Origin: Edaphochlamys debaryana
Lineage: Eukaryota; Chlorophyta; Chlorophyceae; Chlamydomonadales
Reading direction: 5' to 3'
DNA length: 64,000 nt
Assembly (NCBI GenBank): GCA_016858145.1
Contig: JAEHOE010000027.1
Coordinates: 372,001-436,000, forward strand
The notes beneath the pieces are model-generated. The model was not told the origin of the DNA. It ran no database searches and saw only the letters and a list, made by a program, of their open reading frames with translations. This document shows positions 44,701-55,227 of this stretch, piece after piece (the first letter of the stretch is position 1; each line of letters begins with the position of its first letter). A program made the translations under genes and the position numbers.

Positions 44701-47700
44701 GCTTGTGGGTGCGTGCGTGGAGAAGCTTGGGGGCGTGAGGGGCTGAGCCGCAAGGGCCAGGCGCGCCAGGGTGAGGCTGGGTGCGCCAGGGTGAGGCTGG
44801 GTGCGTCAAGAGGGAAGCGGGAGGGGTGGGGGGCTTGAGGGTGGGCGCTGGAAGGGGGGACCTTTGACTGGAGTGGAGGACTTTGGAGTGAACGAGCAGC
44901 TAGGTTATTGATTTTGGCTACGCACCATCCCGAAGGGCCAAAGTCATACCGCTTCCACACACCAGCCTCCGTGCGGGGGCGGTGCGCTGGCTGTACGGCC
45001 ATAGGTGGATGGCAGCGCTTGGTCTTGCGGTGCTGCACACCCGGGCGCGAGCGACGCGTGCTGCTCCCGCCCATCTCCCACCCTGGCTCCCCACCTGCTG
45101 CCACCCCTCCAGATGCCGTGGCGGCGCTGATCAAGTTCCCCTCGGGCTACAGCCGCTCGCCGGACCGTCGCCTCGTGGCCTGCTGCTTCAAGTACCGGGC
45201 GCCCTGGTGGGTGGGAGGGGGGAGACTGTGGCGTCTGGAGGGGTGGTGGGAGAGGGGGGGCGAGGAAGGCCTCATGGCGTCTGGATGGGTGGACAGTGCT
45301 TGTGTCAGGAGGGCAGTGGTGTGTTGGGGGCAAGCAAAGGGCAGTGGGCAAAGAGGGACTCAAAGTTGCTGGAGCCCCGACAACGGCGGCAAGTGACGCA
45401 CCTTGCATCTTGCCCCGTCCTCCGGCGCGATCCCGCTCAGCAACATACACCCGCGTCCTCCCTGGGCTGTCCAAACTCTAACTCGTCAAAGATCACCCCG
45501 TCCTCTCCCCCCTTCCCTCCCCCCCCTGTCAGGTACCTGTCCCGCATCCCCGTGCTCTTCCCCTCGGACCTGATCACGTGGGTGGGCGAGGTGGACGAGG
45601 ACGGCCACCCCAGCGGCTACGGCGAGTGGCGGGACACGCACTGGCACGGGGAGCACCTGACGGGCTTCTGGCACGCGGGGAGGCCCACGGGGCCCTTCAG
45701 GTGGGCAGAAGGGGTGCAGGGTTTGGCGCGGGGTTAAGCCAGGCCGGTTGGGCTGAGGTAGGGGAAGCGGGCCGGGTGCTGTTGGGGCCGTGGGGGGAGG
45801 TAGGGCGGGGGGGGGGGCGGGGCTCCGCGGGTCTGCGGCCACATTGTATGCCGGCGCTGCCGCTCTTAGAGTCCGTCTCCCCATGCCTGTGCGCAACGGC
45901 ACCGCTCGGCGGCCTCAGCCCTGAACCTTCACAAATGCTGCCGGTCGCGTCGTGGCCGGGGCTGAGGGCCGCTCGCGCAGCCTGGCGAAGGCCTGGCTGC
46001 CGCTGCTGCGCCGTGCCGGACGCCCTCCCCTCCAGCCGCGGACGCCACCCCATGCAACTGCTTGCCGTCATCCGTCATCCCTCTCCCCGCGCCTCCACCT
46101 GCGCCTCCTTCTTCCCACCCCCCCGCAGGAGCCGCGAGACCGGCAGCGCCAGCGGGCTGCAGAACCTGCGGCTGGCCTACTTCCGGAACCGGGGCGACCC
46201 CATGACTAAGGCTGGTTGCCTGCCCAAGCTCACGCCGGTAGGGGCGGTGGCGGGGTGGGGCGGTGCCCGTCCTGAAGACACGGAGGGGGAGCGGGAGGAC
46301 AGGGCTCATGGCTCAAGAGGCGGTTGGCACGAGGGAGGGAGCGAAGGAGGAGGGCAGGGGGGATGGGACGCGATTGCAGCTCCCCGCTTGCCTGAGCTGT
46401 GCCGCCCGGCACGAACACACGTGCCCTCCCTGACACCCCCCTCCGCCCCCTCCCCTCCGCCCCGCAGCTCCAGTTCGGCATCGTGGCCTGCGAGGTGTCC
46501 ACCAGCGGGGCCTGGTTCAAGACGCTGCCCGCCCTCGAGGTGTGTGGACGGGAGGGCGCGGCGGCTCAGTAGGCACGGCCACACACCTGACACAGCTGCA
46601 GGGCTGTGGCGGCGCCCGAACCGGGCCGAACTTGACTGCAAGGGCTGTCGCTGCCCGATACGTTCGGCCTAAAATCTGCTCCTGGCCGTTTTTCTCCCAG
46701 TTAGTCCCTGCAGCTTCCAGCTCCCCCATGCCTCTTCAACTTCCCCTCTTGTAGGAGCTCCTGCCACCCATTGACATCGCCGAGGGGCTGCACGCCGAAG
46801 CGGAAGACGCAGTAGCATGCGGCCGAGTGGACGTGGCGGAGCTGGCGGCGCCGTCAGTTGTGGCCATGGCGGCGGCGGGCAGCTTCCGTGACGGCCCGGC
46901 GGCGGCGCCGGCACCGATGCCGCCGCCGCACGCCGTGCGGCGGGGCATCCTCTGGAAAGCGCCGTCGGCGCTGAGGGCAGCCGCCAAGGCTTACGCCGCC
47001 GCCGCCGATGCGGCCGCCGCCGGCGGCGGGCCCGACATGGACGCACGCTCGCGGCGTACGGTGTCGTACGCGCCGGTGAAGAATCAGCGCATGTCGTACG
47101 GACAGCTGGTGGAGCCGTCGTACGCGGCGGCTGCCGTACCGCTCGAGTGGCGGCCGATTGCGGAGGAGGACGGCGCGGGCGCAGGCCTCGTCAGCCCGCG
47201 ACGCCCCGGCGGCTGGGCGGCGGGCCCCGGAACGCTCAGGCTGGGCCCGAACGGGCCCGCTGGGCCCAACGGGGTCCTCTCGCCGACCTCACGACACGCA
47301 CCCCGCCGCGCGGTCTCGTCGCCGCTCGCTCACTCCGCCACTGCTCCCGCGCATCGCCCCAACGACGGCACCGGCGGTGGCGGCGGCGGCGGCGGCGGTA
47401 GCGATTTGGTGCACACGCATTCGGGAAGGGCATCCCCCACTCGCCCCGGCGCGCTGACGTCCTTAGTCAACCACCACCGGCCCGCGGTTGCCCCGCTCGG
47501 GCCCGCGCAAGGCCCACAGGGGCCCGCCGCCCCCCAATCGGGCCCCGCCAACCCCAAGGCCCCGCTCTGCATCCACCAGCAGCTGAGGCCCCAGGCCCCA
47601 GGCAAGGCCCTGCCGGGCCCAATCGCCGAAGAGGTGTCTGCGCCTGAGGCTGTGGCGGCTTCCCTGGGCGCCAAGGCCCAGGCGGCCGCCCCCGCACCTG

Positions 47701-50700
47701 CTGTCCCCGCACCTGCCGCCCCGGCCGCTGCCGCCCTGGCCCAAGCTCCACTCAGTGCTGCCCCGGCCGCTGCCGCCCCGGCCCAAGCTCCGGCCGCTGC
47801 CCCAGCCGCTGCCGCCCCAGCCCCAGCCCCGGCCGCCCCGGCTCCTGCCGCCCCGGCACAGGCTGAGGCACCGCACCGCGCCGAGCCGCAGGCCCCGGCC
47901 CCGGCTCCGGCACAGGCAGCGTCGCCTCCTCCCGAGACGCCGGCGGCGCCTCAGCCGCCGCCGCCATCGCCGCCGCCGCCCGGCTTCCTTGCAACCACGC
48001 AACCCACGTTCTCTGCCCTGACGGCCGCTGGCCCCGCTGGCCTCTCCGCGCCTCTATCGCCGGCCAATGGAGCCCCAGCCCCGGCGGTGGGCCTGGCGGT
48101 GGATGGCCCCACCCCGAACCCCCTCGAGCCCGCGTCCTTCACTCCACTGCTTTCCGCCTCCTCGACTTCACCCCCCGCCGCACCACCCTCCTTCGTCTCG
48201 GCGTCCTCTCGGTCTGCTCTGGCCGCCGCGCACCCCCTGAGCGGCGCAGATCCTGGTTCCGGATCCAACTTGGCGCGCGCGGAATTGGTTCCGGAACTGG
48301 ATCACGCCGATTCCAAAGCCGAATCCACGACCTCGACCGGCGCCACGGCCACGGTCGCTGCGGCGGCGAAAGCAACCGCCGCCGGCATTAGTCAGGCCTC
48401 CGCAGCCGTGGCGGCGGGCGTGGCGGCCGGCGGGGCGGCCGTGGCGGCGGGCGCGGGGGCGCTGGCGGTGGGCGTGGTGGCGGCGGGGGCGGTGGCGGGC
48501 GCGGGCGTTCTGATGCGGGGCGTGGGCGGCGTGCCACGCCTCGTCAGCATGCTCATGCCCTTCTCCCCCTCCCCCACCACCACTGCCCCGGGCAATGAAC
48601 GGTCCACCTCCAACCCCTCGCCGACACACCGGGGCCAAAGCGTCCGCGACGGACCCAGCGTGCTCCGTACAGATCGCTCCGCGCACGACAGCCAACTGCA
48701 GTACGACAAAGGTGGCGGTCGTACGGGGCCGTACGGTGCGGCGGGAGGGCCGTCGGGGTCGTCTCTGGCGCCGGCGCCGCGGCGGGCGGAGCTGGCGGGC
48801 GGCAGCCAGAAAGGCGGCGCGCTCACGTCAGAGGAAGGGCCGTGCCTGGTCGGGCAGCGCGCGCTACGAAGCTTCTTACGTAACACCCAATCTGTCGTAC
48901 CTGGCGGCGCCGCCAACGGCCGCGGCGGCGCTGGCAACGACTCGGGGCACGGCAGCCTGGACGGGCGGGGTAGCGATGACGGACGTGGCAGTGGCGGCGC
49001 GGGGCGCCCCTCCTCCACGCTTGGCACCGCGGCCTCCGCGCCCCTACCCCTCAAGCCGCCCAGCCCGGGCCCACTGGGGTCCAGCAACGCCCCCGAAGCC
49101 CTTCGCATCCCAAGCGGCGCCGCCACTCCTGGCGGCGGCGGTGGCGGCGGCGGCGGCGGCGGACAATCGCTGCCGACGCTGCAGGAGGATGGCGACTCGG
49201 GGATCAGCGGCATGCCGCCGCCGCCGCACCTGCCGCCGCCGCTGCTGCTGCCGCTGCCGTGCGGGTCCATGGAGGAACCCCCGCCGGAGATGGCCGGTGT
49301 GCCCCCCTCGGCCATGCCCTCGCTAGGAATGGACAGGTGAGGTTGGGGGCTGTGGGCTGGGTCAGAGCAGCGCTGCCCCTGCGGCCCTGCCTACCGGTAT
49401 CCATGCATGTGTTTGCGGGGGCCAAGGTCAGCATGAGGCGCCCTTTTCGCCAGCCCTCCCCCCCCTCAAACCCTCTCTTTCGCAGCCCCGCAACTTGCTG
49501 TTAGTCACGCCTCACTCATTCCGCCCTCCCGCGGTCCTCGTGCCCCTTCACCTCCCATGCCGTACGCCAGGCCCCCCGAGGCCCTGCTGTTCGTACACGG
49601 CCTGGGCGTGGACCTGCACAAGGCCCTGCGCCACTACGCCCAGATGATGGCGCTGCTGGGCCTGCCGCCGCACATCAGCCCCGTGCTCTTCAGCTGGCCG
49701 TCGTCGCAGGCGCTGGGGTACTTCCTGGTGGGGCCGTGGGGGGGGGCGGGGTAGGGGGCTGGAGGGGGGAGGGGCAAGGGCAGATCAGGCGCTGGGGTAC
49801 TTCCTGGTGGGGCCGTGGAGGGGGGGGGAGGGGCTGTTGTGAGCTGGTGATCTTGGATGCTAGGGGACGCAGGGGGCTGCCTGCAAGGGCGGACAGGCGC
49901 TGGCGTACTTCCTGGTGGGGCAGTGGTGGGGGGTTTGGGGCTGGATGGGGGAGGGGTGAGGGGGAGATGCTAGCGGACGCAGGGGACTGACTGCCTGCAA
50001 GGGCGGGTAGGCGCTCGGGTATTTCCTGGTGAGGACGGGGGTTAGGGAAAGTTGTGAGGGTGGGCTGTGTGAGTGCGGGAGGGGCGACGGTGGGATCAGG
50101 CGCTGGCATACTGCCTGGCGCAGTTGTTTTTTGGGTGTACTCCGTTGAGCGTGGTGGATGTAGGATGAGACGTTGAGACCTGGTGAAGGACACGTCCCCG
50201 ACCTCCTGCACCCACGCCCCACCCAACCCTTCTCCCCTCGGGCCTCGGGCCCGCTACAAAGGAGCCTAAGTGCCCCACCTCTGGCCCCCTTTGCCGCTCC
50301 CTTCCCTCACCGAGACGCTCTCCCGCTCAGCTTTTCAAAACCCTTCCGTCACCCGCACCCCTCAGGCCCGCTACAAGGGCGCCGAAGTGCCCGAGACCGG
50401 CCTCGCCCTGGCAGCCGCCGTCCGGGCCCTGGGCGCCGACGGCTTCAGCGGCCTTCACCTGCTCGTCCACTCCATGGGCACACGTGTCTTAGTCAACGCG
50501 CTGCCGCACCTGGAGGCCATCCTGGGCCCAGCCGGGTCCACGGACGAGGACAGCCCGGGCGGGCCCAGAGGCGGCGCGGAGGGGGAGGCGGGGGTGGGGG
50601 CAGGAGGAGGGAGGGGGATGAGGCTGCTGAGCGTTACGGTCTGTAACCCAGACTACGGACTGCACGAGTTCGTACGGAATGCGGGCCCGCGCCTGCGGGC

Positions 50701-52475
50701 GCTGTGCCCCTTAGTCACGCTGTACGGCGATACGGCGGACGGGGCACTGGCCTTTTCGGTGAGGAGGGGGACGCAGAACGGCCAAGCGCAGGGCAGGGCA
50801 AGGGCATGCTGCCACCCCCCGCACCCTACGCTCGCTCATCGTTGTTCAGCCCCCCCCCGCACCCCAACCACCCAACCAACCGACCAACTGCCCAACCACC
50901 CGCAGGAGTTCTTCAACATGGTCGCTCGTCCCTTCATCCGCGCCCGGGCCCTGCGCCGCGTGCGGCGTATGCACCGCCGCCGCCAGGGCCTCATCGCACG
51001 CGGCTTCGCGGCCGCCGTGGCAGCCGCCACCGGCGCCTCGGGCCGCGGTTCCCACGACGGCTCCGCGGCCGCCGCCAGCGCTTCGGGTCGCGGTTCCATC
51101 GACGTCTCCTCATTCGGTGGCGTGGCAACCGCAGGGTCCCATGCTACCGCCGCGGGGGGTCCCTCGGCCTCGGCCAAGGCCTCGGCGGCCGGGCTGGGCC
51201 CCGGAGCGCACGACGGGGCCCGGTCGGGCCCGGGCCTGGGCCTGGACGGCATTGAGGTCCGGGTCCACAACGGGACCGCCGACGGGGCCCTCGAGTCCAG
51301 CCCCTCCGACCTCCCTCGCAACAGCGACAGCCCCGGGGCTGACGGGCCCGCCCTTGCCACAGGGGGCCCTGCGGCGGACATGGAGGGCTCCCTGCTCGCG
51401 AAGCTGTGCGGAAGCTGCGGCGCCGGCTGTTCCGGCGGCGCCGGCGGGGGCGGGGGCGGCGCCGGGGCCCGGCGCACGGTCGACCTGGAGGAGGAGGGGG
51501 ATCAGGACGAGGCCCCGCGCGACCCGCTGTGGTGGCGGGAGCGGGTCCTCAACTACCGCCGCCGCATGAACCACGGCTGGATGTACCCACACCTGGAGCA
51601 CTCGCTGGTGAGGGGACGGGGGGGGGGGACACGCAGATACCGTACGCCGGGGAGGAAACGTCCAGGTACCGGTAGCAGGCTTTGACGGCCCCTAGATTGT
51701 ACAACTTAAAGAGTGAGGGACGCAAGGGGCAGGCATGAACCCCGGCTGGGTGTACCCTTTTCTTGAACACACCCTGGTGAGGGGTGGGGGCACAGGGGGG
51801 AGCACTGCCTGTGGAGGAGGGGGGTTTGCGTTGAAAAGGCCGGGGTGGGGTGCAAGGCCTTCTGTGCACGGGTTTCGGGCCGAGCAGGGTGGGGACCAGG
51901 AACCGACGCCCTGCCATGCCTGCATGCCCCCCCCCCCCTCTTTCTGCACCGGGGAGGGCGCGGTCGGGGCCACGAACTCTAGCCATCCCTGTCTGCCCCT
52001 CCCCCCCACTCTGCCCTGCCCCCTGTCAGGGCAAGCGCATCTACCAAGTGAACGACCCCAAGACCGGCCAACCGCTGGATATTGACGTCATCGATGTGTC
52101 GTACCTGTCGTCCAACGTCAACGGATTACGTCACACGCACTTCGGTCTCAACCGCGAGGTGGGGGGCGGGGCGGGGGCAGGCGATGCGCTGCTGAGACCA
52201 CGTAAGGACCGTCCACGCCAGGCCTGTTAGAGAGCGGGCCGGGACTGAGGCGAGAGGGATCCGTCCGCGGGCAGGTCCCTGCGCAGGCAGTTGGAGATCG
52301 AAGGCAAACCGTTGTAACGCCAACCGCCCAACCGCCACAGGTCCTGGACGACATGTGGCAGGTGTTCGTCTCGCGGCGGCGCGCGGCGCAGCGGCTCTCC
52401 CGCCTGGAGCACGTGTCCGGCAACGTGTGGTCCATGGCGGTTGCGCCCACCTTCCTGTCCACCAAGAACATCTGA
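41762..52475 (+). CDS. large membrane protein with MORN-like motif and DUF900 alpha/beta hydrolase
   Basis: Eighteen exons: 41762-41910, 42183-42387, 42590-42667, 42903-42923, 43299-43359, 43542-43804, 44155-44207, 44581-44675, 45113-45206, 45533-45700, 46129-46237, 46468-46539, 46755-49336, 49571-49727, 50366-50758, 50906-51607, 52030-52158, 52341-52475; total 5466 nt, 1821 aa, phases consistent throughout. About four TM helices lie in the first 280 residues (YRLLLMLILIIFLWSFQSV; IAYLLMALCFILVAVHV; ALGVVCIGLFLVVLG; VMSFFILVALIHMAG). Exon 10 has a MORN-like GYGEWRDTHWHGEHLTGFW. Exon 13 encodes 860 Ala/Pro/Gly-rich residues, including a long Ala/Gly/Val stretch near 48400-48520. The hydrolase (about 1318-1510) has LLFVHGLGVDLHKALRHYA, VLFSWPS and the nucleophile elbow LLVHSMGTRVL (Ser about 1405), as in DUF900. 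Exon 16 has a basic RRVRRMHRRR. A membrane-anchored esterase/lipase role is inference; the substrate is unknown. Exon 6 ends at a GC donor. Confidence 0.85.
49708..50122 (+). repeat. repeated exon 14 end and donor in hydrolase intron 14
   Basis: The end of exon 14 plus its donor (GCGCTGGGGTACTTCCTGGT, coding ALGYFL) recurs downstream in the intron at about 49789, 49895, 50010 and 50098. Divergence increases along the array, with TATTTCCTGG and TACTGCCTGG variants. Spacing is 80-115 bp, with Gly-codon-like GGGG spacers. Most copies keep a GT after CTG. Confidence 0.9.
51738..51790 (+). repeat. copy of hydrolase exon 16 end inside intron 16
   Basis: 51738-51790 repeats 51568-51620. The real exon end encodes NHGWMYPHLEHSL before GTGAGG; the copy encodes NPGWVYPFLEHTL before GTGAGG, about 170 bp further on. 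The amino-acid-conservative differences are striking for an intronic remnant. Confidence 0.85.
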
Positions 52476-55227
52476 TTTGATCTGGATCCCATGAGCTTAC
52501 TCAGATCCAGTAATAGCTTTCGGCGTTTGGAGGCTACAAGTTGTGGCGGCGGTTTGCTGGAGCCTTCCAATAACTGCCCCGCGCAAAACCTCTCAGGTGA
52601 CCGTGGCAAGGCGGGCCGCGGGTGGGAAGGCGGCGGGAGAGGGGCGCCGGAGCGGGGCGGCGCCCATGGCGGCAAACCTATGGAACCGTATGCAACCCTG
52701 AGCATGTGGGCAAGGGCAAGATGGAGCACGCATACAAGGTGGAGAAAGGCTTTGTTTGCAGCTGCTGGGGTGATGGCCTTGCTGAGGTAGCCGTGCGTGC
52801 TGTAGTAATACCGGTATGCATGGCGGGGCCCGGGGCCTTAGTGAGTGTCGGGCACGACGCACGTGCGCGGCTGGAGGCTATCAAGGGGGAATGGGTGAGG
52901 GCGGGGGTAGGGGAGGTTGCAGGGAGCTGTCTGCGGCGGGGGTCGTGCGGCCGCTGCCCCGTCAAAGTCCCGCCTCGGAGGCGTGAGAAGGTTGTGACTG
53001 GGCGTATGAGCAAGGGCCAGGGACGGGTTTGACGATTAATGCTCGGAGAAGCGAGGGGCTTCAAGTGAGCCTTCTGAACAGAGCGTGCTGTCGGTGCATA
53101 TGTGTGCTGTTGTCGATGACGTAGGACTGACGTACTTCTGCTGGATGTACGGAGCTGTGGGGCTGCATGCGGGGTACGTGAGCAGGCCCAGGAGAGAGAG
53201 AGCGATTACACAGGCGCAGGCATACGCCACAGCCCTGGCCTTGACCTAGTTACTGATGGGGGGCTACTGACAGGGGGCTGCGTCCGGCCTGTCCGGTTGG
53301 CGACGGAGACATCAGGCGGATCAGGGTCGCGTGAGGTCGCGTGAGCTCAAGCTAGGTCATAACTGCTGTGCTGTGATGCAGAGGTGTGTGGCGTGGCGGA
53401 ACTGTTGTGGCGTCTAAGGGCAAGTGTGCTGACCTCCGTCTCTTTAAAGGCATACGCGTAAGCCCAGATGTGCAATAGCCCTGGAGCACTGATGAGGGGC
53501 AGAGTTGCTGTGCGGAGGGCGGCGGCCGGCGGGGGGCCGGGGCAGGGGGGTCGGGGGGCATAGCCTCCATACAGTGCACTAGCAACAGGGCTATCTAGCA
53601 CTACACGGAGCGTAATGCGCAGCAGATGTAGTCGGGGATGCGGCTGAGAACGGCTATGCTAGAGTAACCGGCATGCTGTTGCTGGTGACGGTGTAGAGCT
53701 GTGCCGGGTACGTCTAGCAGGCTGATACAGGTCCTATGGGAGACAGGCGCGAATAGCACTTTCCTGAGCCGCTTGAAGAAGCCCCCAGCCGTGAAGCGTG
53801 CCGGTCGTCTATGGTCATCATGCGCGAGCGCTCACCTGCAGGCGGTAGAGACGAAGTCGACGTGTCAGCTGCAGAACTAAACGACCGTAGAGTGCGGTGT
53901 GTGCAAGTGCGAGCTGGGGGAAAGAGGCCGGCTGCGGCGCGCCGCCTGAAGGCTGCGAGCTCCGTGCTGCCGTACGTGGTGGGCGGAAGATGCTTCTACG
54001 AAGATACCCCGTGCCGAAACCCGGCCCGTGCGTCTAGGAGCTACGTGAAGCGGCGGGAGAAAGGTTGGTTTTGGGACCTAGGGCAATACGAGTGCCCGGA
54101 AGGAGGCCAGCGGGAGCGGGGAGCCGGGAGCGGGGAGGCGATACGTGGGTGTGCAGTGGAAGTAGTAGCGTAGTCGGAGGCAGCTGCGCTCGTAGACGCT
54201 GGCCGCACCGACCGGCCGAAGCTGTGGTTACGGAGCTGCGCATGGCTGGACGCGCTGGCTGGGCAGCTCGAGCTGGTGGGCGGCGAAGTCGAGGAGCCGT
54301 GCGAGCGTGCCGAGGCGACTGGGACGTGCGAGGCGTGTGCCGCTGAGGGTCGGGCCTGAGGCGTTTGGCTGAGCGCGGCGGTCGGGGGAGGGCGGCATAG
54401 CCGCAGGCACAGTCACGGAGGCGGGAGGGCTGGGGCCCGAGGGGTGGCCGGGTGGGGACGACGGGCTGGGCGCCAGGCACGGAGGCGAGGGCCGGGGCTG
54501 CCAGTGGTGGGGCGGCGAGGGCGAAGCGTTATGCCTGTTTGCTACATGTCCGGGCTCCGCTGAGCTCCCCAGTGATGACAGCCGGCCAAGAGATAAAGCG
54601 CGATAAACCAAACTACTAACTGTCCTGCAGCGAACAAAAGGGGACAGCAACCGTAAAGACCAACAACGAAGGAGCAAGTCACAAGGCGGGCTGGGGTCGA
54701 CGGAGCCCTGCTGCACCCGCTGATCCCCGGCTGCCCGCAACACGGGCCCCGCCCTACACCCGTACAACTGCCCGGCCACGCTCCCACGTAGCCTGTGGCC
54801 TGACAGGCCGGTCTCCCCCGCAGCACAGAACTCCAGAGACGACACAGGACTGGGCAGGGGGCCGGGGCAGGGGGCCGAGAGTCGCCAAGAGTGACCTGGT
54901 CACACCGAGGCACCGAATTCAGGCGCAGCGGCTGTCCGCGGGACACCCTATGCTTGTGTGTGCATCACCAACGTTGCGTGGGCGCCCACGGCGCTAGCTG
55001 CGATAGCCGAGATCTGCGCGAGCCGATGCCTTGACTTGGCCCTTGAACTTGTCCTGTCCCCAGTCCCCGCCTCAATGAGCAGACTTCAACATATACGGTC
55101 CCTCTAAGTAAACCAACTTCATTCACGAAAGCGGTTAAAGGTCGACGACCGGCGACCGTTCCGGCAGCGTGCCAGCTGTCGGCCCTTCCACCTCCCCGGC
55201 GTCTCGAGCCTGCTTGCGTTCGACACC
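52476..55227. other. gene-free stretch
   Basis: About 2.75 kb with no supported gene. Open frames on both strands are short, lack recognisable domains and do not join through splice sites. The start must contain the 3' UTR of the hydrolase gene (no TGTAA seen close by) and the end the promoter of the four-TM gene. 52.9-54.2 kb is a little less GC-rich than the gene bodies. Confidence 0.45.

Noticed and set aside
52476..55227. Several 100-200 codon frames suggesting an extra gene
   Set aside because: None shows domain content, hydrophobic or targeting pattern, or consistent splice joins.
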